From Spirogloea muscicola (lineage: Eukaryota; Streptophyta; Zygnematophyceae; Spirogloeales; Spirogloeaceae): a DNA stretch of 64,000 bases. Shown here piece by piece: positions 10,790 to 22,059 of the stretch. The notes under the pieces are model-generated. The model was given only the letters and a program-made list of their open reading frames with translations, was not told the origin of the DNA and searched no databases. Location: NCBI GenBank assembly GCA_009602725.1, contig WELB01000038.1, positions 60,489 through 124,488 of the forward strand, in the 5' to 3' direction. Position numbers and translations under genes: made by a program. Numbering within the stretch: the first letter of the stretch is position 1; each line of letters opens with the position of its first letter.

Positions 10790-11140
10790 TCCTGCTAACG
10801 AGGCAATGAAGAAAGTGCCTCTTCCAAAGGGGGCAAGGGCTGTGAACAGCCAGCCCGAAAAGAAAGACCAGGTCCGAAGGGGCCGAACAGCGCTTTCCCA
10901 AAGCTTTTCCGGTAGGATAATCACTTAGTAATCTCTACTTAGGAGCCATAAGTGAGAAAGCCTGGCTGCCGGCAATAAGCTGGCAAGGGGGTCTCTAGTG
11001 TGAGCACATACATATCCGACAAGCTAAGCTGAGGAGCCAGAGCACCACCACGCAAGCCATTAGCCTGGCCTACTGCGCGCCCATCACGCTGGTGTGTCGC
11101 ACGTGCCTGGGAGCACTGCAGACCTAATGAAAGCCGCATT
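10790..11140 (-). mobile_element. Antisense LINE ORF2 end and 3' UTR
   Basis: Minus strand: a coding end QARATHQRDGRAV, GGALAPQLSLSDMYVLT near 10990-11110. It is followed downstream (leftwards) by the UTR palindrome (ggctgtgaacagccagcccg at about 10848-10868) and 'aggtccgaaggggcc'. It belongs to a sister subfamily, with GG(A)PAPQ before SDxYVLT. Confidence 0.6.
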
Positions 11141-11194
11141 CCATAGCAAGCATATCACTGCTTGCGGGACCTGAGGAGGTCATAAGCAGCCTTT

Positions 11195-11450
11195 CGCTCG
11201 CGCGTTGCATCTGCGTGCTGGTCGTGCCTTGGCTGCAGCCTCTGGCCCTGGCCAGGGGACCCGCTACCAATTTCTCTGACCTGCGGCTGCTAAGCAGAGG
11301 TTACTGAGTGCTTCGTAGCTGCTTGATGCCATGTGTGCTAGCTTTAGCGCTTTCCCTGGCACCTTCGAATTTGTTCATTCAATTTTTCTGGGCTGGCCTC
11401 TCCCAGCCACCGCCCTCTCCTGAAAGGGTCTCTCTTTCGCTCGCCTCCGT
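11195..11450 (+). mobile_element. Sense LINE ORF2 end and 3' UTR
   Basis: Ends in ISDLRLLSRGY-stop (about 11270-11304). The 3' UTR has 'ttgttcattcaatttttctg', ggctggcctctcccagcc and 'cctctcctgaaaggg'. 5'-truncated. It is head to tail with another copy in the opposite orientation. Confidence 0.6.
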
Positions 11451-11564
11451 GTGCACAGCTGAGGACGTGCGCCACCAGTTCCGATGGATCACCCGCTCGC
11501 CCGCCTCTCTCGATAGAAGCCAGCCAGCCAGCCAGGAAGTACAAGTGTGTATTAAGAGATGGAG

Positions 11565-11790
11565 GGCCTGTGTGGCTAAGTACATAGGCAAGCACATTGG
11601 CAAATGTACGTCACCTGCGGCTAAGGGCCCATATACACAAGACCGGTCGGTCACTCATTGGCCTCGCCTTGGCCACGAATTGGCAAAGTCTTGACTTCGA
11701 GCGTCCATACAACGTGCGACACGTACCCTACCGCCGTGACCGACCGGTCGGTGTAAATTGGCCCTAAGCCGACCCGCTCAGTAGCCACGA
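11565..11790 (-). mobile_element. Antisense LINE tail interrupted by a MITE
   Basis: The minus-strand LINE tail (ggctaagtacataggcaagc ... ctcagtagccacgaag) is identical in layout to the uninterrupted tail at 20862-20950. Here it is split exactly at 'ctaa|gc' by the 140-bp element at 11625-11764. Confidence 0.65.
11625..11764. mobile_element. PIF/Harbinger-type MITE
   Basis: A 140-bp element with terminal inverted repeats of about 30 bp: the left end starts GGGCCCATATACAC and contains GACCGGTCGGTCAC; the right end, reversed, starts GGGCCAATTTACAC and contains GACCGGTCGGTCAC. It is flanked by a TAA duplication (11622-11624 and 11765-11767). The 3-bp T(A/T)A target and GGGC-type ends fit Harbinger-class non-autonomous elements. 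The empty site can be read from the LINE tail at 20.9 kb. Confidence 0.75.
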
Positions 11791-12085
11791 AGACAGGGCG
11801 GGAGCAACGAGCGGGAGCTACTTAGCAACGAGCAAGAATGGAGAAGGAGAACAAGAAAAGAAGCAACGGGGCCCTCCCTTTCTGTCCCTTGCCACTCAGT
11901 GACGCCCCCGCGAATGGGCAAGCGGGCCGGCAGCCGACTGGCCTGAACGGCGCGTCCCAATGAGAGGGGCCCTTGCGCGATCACGTGGCCCGCGGGGCCG
12001 CGCCAATGAGCGGGCCCCGGCCGGTGCGCTGCACCTCGGCCAAGAAAGCGCCCCCCACGCCCCCATGGACATGAGACGCTCTGAC

Positions 12086-12098
12086 GTTATATAATCCG
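12086..12098 (+). promoter_or_regulatory. Candidate TATA box of the CLC gene
   Basis: An AT-rich ttatataatc word sits in otherwise CpG-rich DNA about 70 bp before the ATG at 12158. Its spacing suits a TATA box with a short 5' UTR. CCAAT words lie upstream (near 11955 and 12004). Confidence 0.45.
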
Positions 12099-12157
12099 GC
12101 ACACGATCACTCAATGATCAATGACCGTTGCTCCCACTCCGAGTCGACGGCGCCGCC

Positions 12158-15100
12158 ATGGGAGCCCGGGCGTCGCGGCCGGCGGCGGCGGCGCGGGAGC
12201 CGCTGCTGCCGCAGNCGGGGCCTCGGCCGGCGCCGGGGATGGCGGCCGCGGCGGCCGCAGCGCCGGTGGCGACGACGACGACGAGGACGTGGACCTCGAG
12301 AGGTATCCCGGCAAAGCCGCTTCCTCTTGGCGCTGTGGCTTTCCGCGCGGCGAGCCCGGCGCGGAGAGCTCCCCCATTACACAGTGGCTGTCGCTGCGGC
12401 GGCCTGCATCTAACAGGCCGTGTAATTTTTATCCGTCTGGCCCCTCAGCCTGGACTTCGCGCCCATTCACAACCGCGTCTTTGCAATGGAGGCCAAGCTC
12501 CACGGCCGGAACCGCCACCTCCAAGGGTGCAGTCTCGACACATGCGCTCCGTCCCTCGGCTATCCAGCATTACCTCTACGTTAGATTAGCACCTTTGGCC
12601 ATCCGGCAGAGAGATGGCACTCCACGCTGGCGCCCAAGCAGTATGGCACCCTGTGCATACGTCTCCACTTCAGACGCGAGCAAGAAGCAAGCAGTCCTCA
12701 GCCTGCTGACCACGTTGTTTGGGCCCTGCAGGTACACTAGCGCCACCGTAGCCAAGTGGACCTGCACGCTGTGCATTGGCCTTCTCACAGGTGACCACTG
12801 TCTGCTGCCACTGGCAGGCACACTGCCACGCCTTAGCTGATTGGTGTGCACTGCACAGCACAAGTCCTGAGTCATTCCAGCTGCATGAGCCTTCAACACA
12901 AGCTAGTTCTTGTGCCCAGCCCCACTCGAAGTCTATTTGCTCATTTAGATGCCTTGCACTGACTGCTCGCTACATTCCAATCCAGGCCTTGTCTCCTTTG
13001 CAATTGAAGTGTTCGCTGAGGAAGTCCGCAAACAGAAGGTTTATACCATTACCCCCCTTACTTGATAATCAGCCTTTGGGCCGTTCTTTATAAACCTGAG
13101 CTCAGTCACAGAAGCAGACTTTGACTGCAAAAGCACCAGTTGAAGCCGGAAACACCTTTTTAGAGCGTTGCTCATTGGGAAGACTGATCAGCTCTGAGAT
13201 TGCTCGTTGAGGTTCTCATCAGCTCTAAGGCTGCTCATATTGGTCAAGTAACTCAAGAAGCAGGGAGGCCTTCAGCACTGACGCCTGGCTATGTAGAACA
13301 ACACAGATGCGATTTGCTCTTTCCCATATCCATCTTGGAGCACCGCTCGTCGCCTTCCTGGGGTACGCCGTTTACGGGCTCGTCGTTGTGGGCATCATCA
13401 GCGCAGCGGTGAGGGGCTGACACACCTTTGAGGGACTTTCAAGACCACAACAACTCTCAGCACAGACTTTTACGCTGCATGTTGAGCCACGAGACATAAG
13501 CAAGACGAGGTAGATTGCTCATTCCTGAAGTATCCATAAGCCTGCATCATCGAGACGAAAGCACTGCAGAGCAGCAATTGGAGTCTTGACTAAGTATCTT
13601 GGTTGACAGCAGCCTCGGTCAATCAGTCATAGTATGACTAGTTACTACATGATAATCAACTGCGAGTGGCCTCGTAGGTCCTGTATTTTGCACCAGCAGC
13701 TGCAGGCGGAGGCGTGACGCTTGTGATGGCCAACCTGAATGGCATCCACGTTCCTTATTTGCTTAGCATAGACACCCTTATTACCAAGGTGAGGTTGCGC
13801 TGCAGGAGCCATGCCATGCACTCTGCTCTAGTGCAATCACAGAAATGTTCTGAAGTGCTGGCTGGTATCGTGTTGCATCCAGACGTTGGGTGTGATGTTT
13901 GCCGTCACCACCGGCTTGGCTGTTGGTCCAGAGGGGCCCTTAGTCCATATCGGCGCCGCAATTGCCAACACGTTCACAGCCCTCTCTGCGCAACCGCTCG
14001 CCCTTCCTTCAAGTGACCAGCTGCTTACGGCCTCCAGCTCTTCAACTATCCATTCTGAGAACAGCATTGACAGCAGTAGCAACAGCAGCGGCGCATGTGG
14101 ACAGGACACTGGTAGGCTCTTGGGATTGCCCTCCGAGCTGTTGATAAGTGAGCAGGCTTTGGAGGCTGGAGATGATCACAAGGGTCCATTGGGTAGGCAG
14201 GACAAAGAGTTACCGAGAGACGTGGTCAAGTCAGAGCAGGCTGTTCAGAGAGGCTTCAAGGACACAGCACCTCGTCCGTCCCTGGCTATGTACTCCCTGG
14301 ACACGAACGAGGAGGACGAGGACAGTCTTCAAGATAACTACTTCGGCCGATTTGGCAAGTGGTTACAGGCAGCTCGGATACCAATTGTAAGACATGAAAC
14401 TAGGAACCCGTGACAGGTGTTCACTGGTAGTTCATCATTGAAGCTGATCATGTAGACTGCCCTGTCAAGGTCTCTTTAGCACCCATGCAGGTGACACCAG
14501 AAGCATTCTGAATCTGACTGCTGAGTCCAATCTGCAGGAGTTTCACAATGACCTGGATCGGCGAGAGTTCATTTCAGCTGGAGCTGCAGCAGGGTTCGGC
14601 CCATCACCTGCTACTGCACTTGCTTTGACGCTATCTCGTTCTTCAATGAAGTGCTACATGCATGGCAGTTCCACTCTGGCAAAAGGCCCGTTGTCATGTG
14701 ACAGTCTCTTACCAGGCATTGAAGCACGGGCCGTGTAAGTGGAGACATGTCGCGAGGCACAAAGTCAACGTGTTAGTGGGTTCGCAGGGTGTCGGCAGCA
14801 TTTGGATCACCCGTTGGAGGCGTTCTCTTTTCCATGGAGGAAGCTTCATCATTCTGGTCAAGAAAGGTCTGTTGAGCTATTCATAAATTGCAGGCCACGC
14901 TCCAAATTTTTCATGTGGAGGTAACCTTGTGTATTTTTCAGTGAGATATTACGACATACTCAGTGAACATCATGATAACATGACATCATGATAACAGTCA
15001 CCTCACCTGGTCATGGCTGACATGCCCCACGTTGCAGGTCATGTGGCGATCTTTATTGTGTGCATCAGTTGCAACAGTCACGCTATCTCTTGTAAGGAGC

Positions 15101-18100
15101 AGGTGTGCCCCGTCGCTGTGCAATCTGCACCCACATTTAGTATTGCCTTGCAAGACTACGTCTCTGTGTGCACGCAACACTAATACCACCGTGTACTGCA
15201 TCGTGCCATGTTTGACTGCTGCCTGCTGTGCCTAATGATTCCATAGCATGCACATTGCAGAAATTGGTCGCTGTCACAAACTGGCCTTCTGTCCTTTCAT
15301 AGCCTGAGGGTAATCTCCAACATAACAGAAATTGATTATCAAGCCCTCCCTTTCGGCTCATTCTTTGAGGAAATGCTGTGTTGCACTTGTCTTAGAAAGC
15401 GTCCAACTGCTCTTGGCAAGGCATTAAGCTGCAGTGCTCTGAAGGTTGATCAACTATTGCTTTCTGCTTAGCATCTGCTTAGTATCTGCTAAAATTTGCC
15501 TCTTGTAGATTGTCACAAGGCACAAGGCACTTGCAAGCTGCTGCAGTGCCAGCTGGCGATTTTAGCGTTGACAGTTATCCTAACGCAGCAGCCTCTGATC
15601 ATCTATGAGCGACAGCCAACGCTTGCAGTCTCGGATATGCCCTTCTTCATGTTGACGGCAGCTGTGGTGGGCATTCTGGGGGCGCTCTTCAACATCGTTC
15701 ATGGGCACCTTTCCAAGTTGCGCGTGCCTTCGACAAAAAGGCTTCTCAGGTCTTGATGCTGACCACCAAGACTGAAGATTGCTATATGCGAAGGAGATCA
15801 AGTGTGGAAGTTAAAAAGGTTGCTTGTGGCAGTACTAACAACCTCAGGACTAATGTGCACTCTGCCATCAAGCCAACCTCAAGTCCATGCAGACCACAAG
15901 TGCATGCGGTTACTCATCTCCTCTCGTCCTCTTCCTCTTGTGGCAGAGTGGCAGAATCATGTGTAATTGTGGTGATATCAGTCACTTTCATCTTTGCTCT
16001 GCCTGCCCTCTTTGGCCGCTGCCTTCCTCAGCCCGAGGAATGGTAAGGTAAATTCTAGGCCCTTCTGCTGAAGTAGCTGTCTACTGAGAGGGAAGCTAGC
16101 TGATCTGCATGACCCACACATCTGGGACATTTGAGTAGTCAGGAAAGGGAGTGGCACGAATTAGCTTACTTGTCTCTGAGGTGCTTCAAGTTTCCACACT
16201 ATTGGTCAATCCACACTGTCGAAGAAAGAGAGTACACTATTGGTCAATGCACACTGTCAAAGAAAGAGAATATATGTCCAGAACAACCAACCGCTATAGA
16301 AGAGTGGTTGTGCAAGGAATTGTCACACTACCACTTCCCAACATTAGCACGGCCTTTGTTCAGGCGTAAAGATGGAGACTATGGGTTCCAGTATCTTTGT
16401 GCACAGCCAGGAAATGATGTCAAGCAATATAACGATTTGGCATCTCTGTTCTTCTCTGTACCTGACCAGGTGATCTGTTCAAGCTGGTCTTGGTGCAAAC
16501 TTCTGCATGCTTATGACATCTTAAGGGACACTATGCATTTCTTGTTTTCCAGACCATGTGATATTATCCTAATCAATGAACGCATAGTATAGTATGCAAT
16601 GCACAGCTTCAGTAGATGACTGCATTTACTTTCTTAACTTGGGGGTGGCTTGTGCTGTGGCTTGCATCACTGATGATTGTATACGACTGAAATGTCTTTT
16701 GTGCTGCAGTCCATCCGGAAACTTTTCAGGATAGAGAGTGGCAAATCTCTTCCATTTACACGGAAGAGCTTGACCGTCTTCACATGCGGCTACCTCGTGC
16801 TCTTCCAGATGGCTTACGGAGCAGCCATGCCCGGAGGCCTCTTTATGCCGTCTATGATGGTTAGTGGGTTACATGGATAATCCTGATTGTCAAACTGTTC
16901 ATGATGCACACCCGCATTGCCACGTCATCATGTGTGGGCAGCTGTTGGCGGAAGACGATTACTTGATTGACATGCTGAATGGCTACTGCAAAGCTTGTGT
17001 GCCTATGGTACAGGTGGGAGCAACATTCGGTGGTCTCATTGGTGTCCTATTGGATGAGCTTTTCCCCAGGTGGACCCATACTCCAACAGCCTGCCTTGCA
17101 CGTTTCTTTACTGCCTCTCTCAGTCTATCCGCACTTATTGCTCTGAGTCCTCACTCAGAAGCACAGGACCCAGTACTTGAGTCGGAATGCAAATGTGACT
17201 GACCCAAATGATATTGCGCAGCTGGAAAATTGAGCCTGGCCATCATGCGCTGGTGGGAGCCACAGCCATGCTCGGTGGCGTGTTCCGCGGTTCCATCTCC
17301 CTGGTTGAAATCTGCCTTTTCCTGTTCAAGACAGCATGTCATAGTGATGGTAATCGTGCATGCGAGTGCTTGCTGGACGTTCTTACTTGCGCCCATCTGG
17401 GTCCGGCAAAGATGTCCTCAAAACTCAGAAGTGCAACATCTGGAGCTGAGCTGCCTGACCTGACCGTGCTGACTGCACCTTTGGCGCACAGGTGGTGATC
17501 ATGGTGGAGGGGACTGGTGGTATCGACTTCATTCTCCCCATCATTGTTGCCGTCGTCATGTCCAATTATGCTGCGCACCACTTCACGTCAGCCGGAGCGT
17601 ATGAGGATGACCTTGAGAGGCTAGGTCAGCACCCATTGTTTGTTAGTAGCCATACGAGGTGCCAAAAAGTACTCAACGATCGTCCAAGACGCGCTTGCTG
17701 TATCTTGTGTAGCCTATCTAGTCCAGTATATACATCAGTGGTATTTGCAACTTGGTGAGTTGTGCCTGCTGTTGTAATGATATTCATGCAGGCCATGTCA
17801 ACTTTCTTCACAGTGAGCCGCCGCATGCAATGGCCTATCGCACAGCCGAAGATGTCATGTCCCGTAACCCCGTTGGCTTTGGGAAGGTAGGCATGAGCTG
17901 ACTGCTGGCCACATGTCTCTGATGCTTCGCCATTTCACTGCACAAGGAGTAAGTAGAAATATACTTCCTACATCATAGTCTGTCAAGGGGACAGCGACTG
18001 CCACTATCCTCTGTCTCGTAATGTGATCTTTCTCCTAGGGATCCTGATAACTCGCATTTCATTATTGTGTGTAGTCTTAGCATTTACCTGGCTGTTGGTC

Positions 18101-19677
18101 AATCAGGTAGTCAAGGTTAAGGAGGTCCTGCAAGTGCTGAAGCGTACGAGGCACAATGGATTCCCTATCTATGCCGGAATTGATCCCAGCAAGCGTATGT
18201 CCCCTTCATGACACCTCCAAGTGTCATTGGCTTCCCCAGTATAGAAACCTTGCAGCTGTCAATTGAGTAGGTGCTTATAGCTCATGGGCTGAGGCAGTCA
18301 TTGAAAGTCTCTCGTATGTTGTCATGATCTCATCAAGTGCCACAATGGGCACCACCATCGCCTCATCTACTGCAGCTAGGGAGAATCGCAACCTCATCGG
18401 CCTCATGCTGCGGTCGCAGCTGCTCCTGCTCCTGGAGCAGCACTCCTTTGTCTCCTTCCACGACGCCTTTCGACCTGTTTCACTCAGCCGCCACCACAAA
18501 TCACAGCCAAGCCTGCGTGTGCCCGTCACAAGGAGGCAGGTCCTGCTGGAGAGAGCCATGCGTGTCTATCACCTCTTCCACAACCCTTACTCACGCCACT
18601 TGTCCTCTCAGGTCAGTTGGAGTTGTACAAGTTCCAGAAGTTGCTTGGAGACCTGAAGAAGCTGTGGCTGACAATTGAATTGTAACTAGTGTTGCACTGC
18701 TTCAACTGTGTGAGTGAGGCAGAATATATGCGGGCATCATCATTGGTGGAGATGGGCTGCCAGACTACTGGCTGGGAGTTTCTGCTGATCAGTAGTCCAG
18801 CTGCTGCTGTCTGAATGCAGCCCTCATCTGTTGATAAGTTGGGACTTCAGTGGATAGAAGAAGGCCATGGTGGAGGCCAAGACATTAGTATTGCTCACAA
18901 TGGGGGTGAGGTTGAGAGCAGCAATGTGCAACATGACCAGCTTCCAGGCAGCCAACAGTACACAGATATTGACGACACCGCACTCGACCTACGGCCGTAC
19001 ATGAATCACGCTCCACTTGCTGTCAGTCGTAGACCCAAACAAACCCCAATTCTGCACTGACTCTGACTTGAGCATGGGGTGACATCAGTCAATATGTGGA
19101 CATGTGTCCTACGTCAACAGCTGTATTTCAAGCTAGTTGCGCTCCATCTACGGCTGCATGACTAAGTGCCACGGAGAGCCCTAGTTGCGTCTTGTTTGGG
19201 AGTTGCTAAGGAGCAGGTCTTGCCTGCTCACATCACAGAGTTCTTCACAGACTTCTTCTAACAGCAGCTTTGTTGGCAGGTGAGGAAGGAGTGCTCTGCA
19301 CAGAGAGCCTATGTCATCTTCAGGAACCTTGGGTTGCGGCATCTGCCCGTTGTCGATTCAGAGGGAAGGTGTGTATGATGCTTCAAGGCTACATATTAAT
19401 GACTGGCATGGCATCCTGGTTCGCAGCCCAGCTCTGGAAGTCACAACTGCATGCGTATGCTGCTCAAGCTGAGACCGTGGCTGCAAATGTTTGGTTGCTC
19501 ATGGCTTTGTATTATGACAGGGTTGTGGGCATAATAACAAGGAAGGACCTGGCTGTGGCCGCCAAGAAGGCACATGGCCCCCCGCAAATGGAGCCGCCCA
19601 GCATGGCCACATTCGGGAGCAATATTCGGGACCTTGGCTACGGCAGCTTCAAGGATGTGCTTTTCTCGTTGCCATAG
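12158..19677 (+). CDS. CLC: CLC-family chloride channel / anion-proton exchanger
   Basis: A gene of at least 16 exons for a voltage-gated CLC protein with two C-terminal CBS domains, acting in an endomembrane or the plasma membrane. Exon pieces in order: [20 protein letters not shown] (12449), [15 protein letters not shown] (about 12740), [39 protein letters not shown] (13690), [15 protein letters not shown] with the gating Glu (13930), [16 protein letters not shown] (14800), [18 protein letters not shown] (15645), [10 protein letters not shown] (16830), [15 protein letters not shown] (17497), and CBS pieces ending [13 protein letters not shown] at 19520-19560. The usual GSGIP filter motif reads GGGVT here. 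After GPEGPLVH there is a roughly 120-residue Ser/Asp/Glu-rich insert not typical of the family. The first exon contains an ambiguous base (12215), where the frame from the ATG must shift to reach [10 protein letters not shown]. Exon limits are partly uncertain. Confidence 0.85.
16196..16271. repeat. 38-bp tandem duplication in a CLC intron
   Basis: Two copies of an acactattggtcaat...aaagaaagaga unit start at 16196 and 16234 with few differences. Intronic, and no function is apparent. Confidence 0.6.
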
Positions 19678-19992
19678 GTGCTCCAAGCATCATGATCTTT
19701 GAGCCACCTGGTACGGGCCTTGGAGACGGCCCAGTGGTCCCACTGGAGCAAGCCAGCCCTCCTGCTGCCTTGCATACAAAGCCCGTCCCAGGCGCACAAG
19801 TGACCTTGCAGCAAGCAAGTCTTATGGTGCTCGCCAGTAGACTATCCTGTGTCCGCAAGTACGCAACTCCTACTACTCAAATTGCCTTACCTGGCCCAAA
19901 ATGCCAGTTGTATTTGGGACTTGACAACCAATATGTACAGCAATCATGACGGTGACCTCGGCAGTCGTGCAGGCACGCAGGTACTTGGTCCG

Positions 19993-20745
19993 TCAGGTGT
20001 CTAAGTAGTTGGCGGCCATGAGCAACTCCAAGGCAATCTCAGGGTCGATCTTGAACTCTGGGATGTTCTTCTGGCTGCGCAGTAAACCCAAACTGTCGTC
20101 ATGCACCAGACATGAAGAAGCTGTGCAGATGCAAATGTCAACACGTGATCAAAGTGAAAGCAAGAGCAGGCTATGATGAGCCTGACACCCACTGCATTGG
20201 CAGAAACACAGACGTCCTCCCCGACCAACCAGGCATCCTGGGGATCCCCAATAGTGCACCCCAAGAGGACCATATGCAGGTGAAATTAGACTGGAAAGAG
20301 TGCCCGGCATGGGACAGCCTCTGTCGGGGCGCCAAGGTGGTGCTGGGCCTGCCAATGGCACTCACTTGGCTGGGTCGCTGTACCGCAGCTTGTAGTAGAA
20401 GTACTGGCAGAGCTTCTCCAGGATGGGCGTGCTGATGTCGGGGAACCGCACCTCCCCGCTGCTCGTCTCCTGGAACCCGCCTGCGGAAGCCCGAAGAGGC
20501 CGCCGTCAGCTGGCAGCGCTCAGGTCCGCGGCGGCCGCGAGGCGGCGGCCAGGGAGGAGCGAGGCAGGAGGGGAGGCCGAGGGGGTACCCGAGGAGCTGA
20601 GCATGTTGTGGAGCGTGTTGGAGACCATGGCGGCGCGGCGCGAGACCACGAACTCGAACCCCTCCGCGCTGATCAGCTTCACCCACTCCTCCTTCCCGCC
20701 GCCGCCGCCGTCGCCGCCGCGCTCGCCGTCCTCCTCCGCGGCCAT
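19993..20745 (-). CDS. ELOC: Elongin C (transcription elongation factor B subunit, SKP1-like fold)
   Basis: Three exons (20745-20589, 20480-20366, 20074-19993) join with closing splice phases into 117 residues. Visible landmarks are MAAEEDGE at the start, then KLISAEGFEFVVSRRAAM, SNTLHNMLSSSGG, FQETSSGEVRFPDIST, ILEKLCQYFYYKLRYSDPA and the terminal IDPEIALELLMAANYLDT. Elongin C is a BTB/POZ-fold adaptor that links cullin E3 ligases to BC-box proteins and occurs in the nucleus. The N-terminus carries a Gly-rich linker longer than usual. A more upstream in-frame Met exists, but the chosen Met leads directly into the conserved domain. The gene is convergent with CLC, with 315 bp between stop codons. 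Confidence 0.93.
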
Positions 20746-20859
20746 GGCGCTCCGCCTCCGTGGGCACGGCGGCTGCTGCGGCTGCACGCCCACCAACTAG
20801 ACGTCTCCCGCTCGTGGGCTCCTGGAAGAATGGCGTGCGTGTTGCGTGAGTACTGAAGG

Positions 20860-20975
20860 GGCCTGAGTGGCCAAGTACGAAGGCAAGCACATCGACAGAT
20901 GTGCATCACCTGCTGCTAAGCTGACCCGCTCAGTGACTACGAGTCAGCACGTACAGCACGTCGCTAAGTGGAAGC
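20860..20975 (-). mobile_element. Antisense LINE 3' tail
   Basis: The 'ggccaagtacgaaggcaagc' tail block, then the tgctgctaagctgacccgctcag block: the uninterrupted counterpart of the tail at 11.57-11.79 kb. It lies about 115 bp upstream of the Elongin C start codon, so it may sit in the promoter. Confidence 0.6.
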
Positions 20976-21380
20976 CTAGGGAGCCAGACGAGGACTCGAC
21001 GGCACAGGCGCCCGCGCCCTCGCCGCGCGCAGGCGAAGTCGCGCCCTCACCGCGCACCGCCTGCGCCGTCGCCTGGCGCGGCGGTGCGAGGGCGGGAGTT
21101 TGTGGGAGCTGACCAGCTGTATGCACCTGGCTGGCTTTTGATTTCTAGAAGCATTTGTTCGTCTTCTCTGACCAGCTGGCTTTTCTTACGTGCCGGTCGA
21201 GCCTGATAGATAAGAAGAAGACTTTCCTCAGGTCCGCCTCACGCGTGACGATGGGATACTGAGCACCCAGTGGCCACATGAGTCGCTGCGTGCTTCAGCG
21301 ATTTCCTGGCCCCATGAAATATGTGTCTTTTCCTGGGCTGGCCATTCCACAGCTGGTTCATCGCCCTCTACTGGAACGCT
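20976..21380. other. Intergenic DNA with a short GC repeat
   Basis: Holds a 'gcgccctcgccgcgc/gcgccctcaccgcgc' repeat near 21017-21060 and otherwise no recognised feature. Part of the space between the divergent Elongin C and ALMT genes. Confidence 0.3.
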
Positions 21381-21384
21381 GCTA

Positions 21385-21854
21385 CGACATAGATGTGCTT
21401 GCCTTTGTACTTGGCCATATTGGCCTTCGATTGTTTCCAAATACAAGTAAAACCTGTCTAAGCTTATGCGGTCGGTTGGGGAGATTTGCATAACGATACA
21501 CAGGTTACAGCGATAAACAGGGTACTGCTTAACCCCTGACCCCTAGGGTTAGGGGTTAGGGGTAGGGTTAAGGGTTAGGGGGTTTAGTGTTTAGCGTGAC
21601 GTCACGTGACACAGGTCGCACGGTTGGTCGCACGGCCGTCGCACGACCGTTGCACGGTCGCACGCCGTCGCACGGTATAGGTCTAAGCATATATTTGAGA
21701 AAAACATATAAAGTATGGAAGTAGAGAGGATATAAGCTTACGCCACTAGACCGACTCGGTTGGCCAGAATTTGATAACCTTAGACAGGATATAAGCTTAT
21801 GGAGGATAAGCTTAGACAGGTTTTACTGTACACGAAATGTTTCCACTGGAAGAG
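21385..21854 (+). mobile_element. LINE 3' tail split by a MITE
   Basis: Sense LINE tail (gatgtgcttgcctttgtact ... tgtttccaaata) resumes after a MITE as 'cacgaaatgtttccactgg'. Restoring the junction gives the tail seen at 420-490, so the MITE inserted at a TA inside the LINE tail. Confidence 0.65.
21446..21829. mobile_element. pogo/Tc1-mariner-type MITE
   Basis: About 380 bp, bounded by TA and inverted ends. The left end reads CAAGTAAAACCTGTCTAAGC and the right end, reversed, reads CAGTAAAACCTGTCTAAGC; the left end has one extra A. The CAGTAAAACCT start and TA target are typical of pogo-related elements. Inside lie a telomere-like stretch (ccctagggttaggggttagg, about 21540-21590) and a run of GTCGCACGG-like words (about 21615-21675). 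No transposase is present. Confidence 0.7.
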
Positions 21855-21933
21855 GAAAATTTCGTGTATTTGAATCAAACATAGGCCAAGTACAAAGGCA
21901 AGCAATGTACACGAAATGTTTCCACTGGAAGAG
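21827..21933 (-). mobile_element. 51-bp LINE-tail insertion with 28-bp target duplication
   Basis: An antisense LINE 3' end of only 51 bp (21855-21905) is flanked by perfect 28-bp direct repeats, 21827-21854 and 21906-21933, beginning tgtacacgaaatg and ending ctggaagag. The duplicated target includes the last bases of the MITE, so this insertion is younger than the MITE. This is what target-primed reverse transcription with extreme 5' truncation leaves. Confidence 0.8.
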
Positions 21934-21980
21934 TGTCTTCCTCGTCAGCCGCTCTCAAAACCTTCCACCTGCGCTGGCTC

Positions 21981-21990
21981 TCTATAAACC
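21981..21990 (+). promoter_or_regulatory. TATA box of the ALMT gene
   Basis: tctataaacc lies about 75 bp upstream of the ATG at 22060 in C-rich DNA and supports that start. It is only about 50 bp downstream of the LINE-tail insertion. Confidence 0.55.
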
Positions 21991-22059
21991 TTCCCTCCCC
22001 TCGGACCATCCACGCCGCCGTCGCCGCCGCCGCCGCCGCCGTCGCCGCCGCCGCCGTCG

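Noticed and set aside
20171-20890. 239-codon minus-strand frame overlapping Elongin C
   Set aside because: Runs in another frame across the Elongin C introns; the spliced 117-residue protein explains the region.
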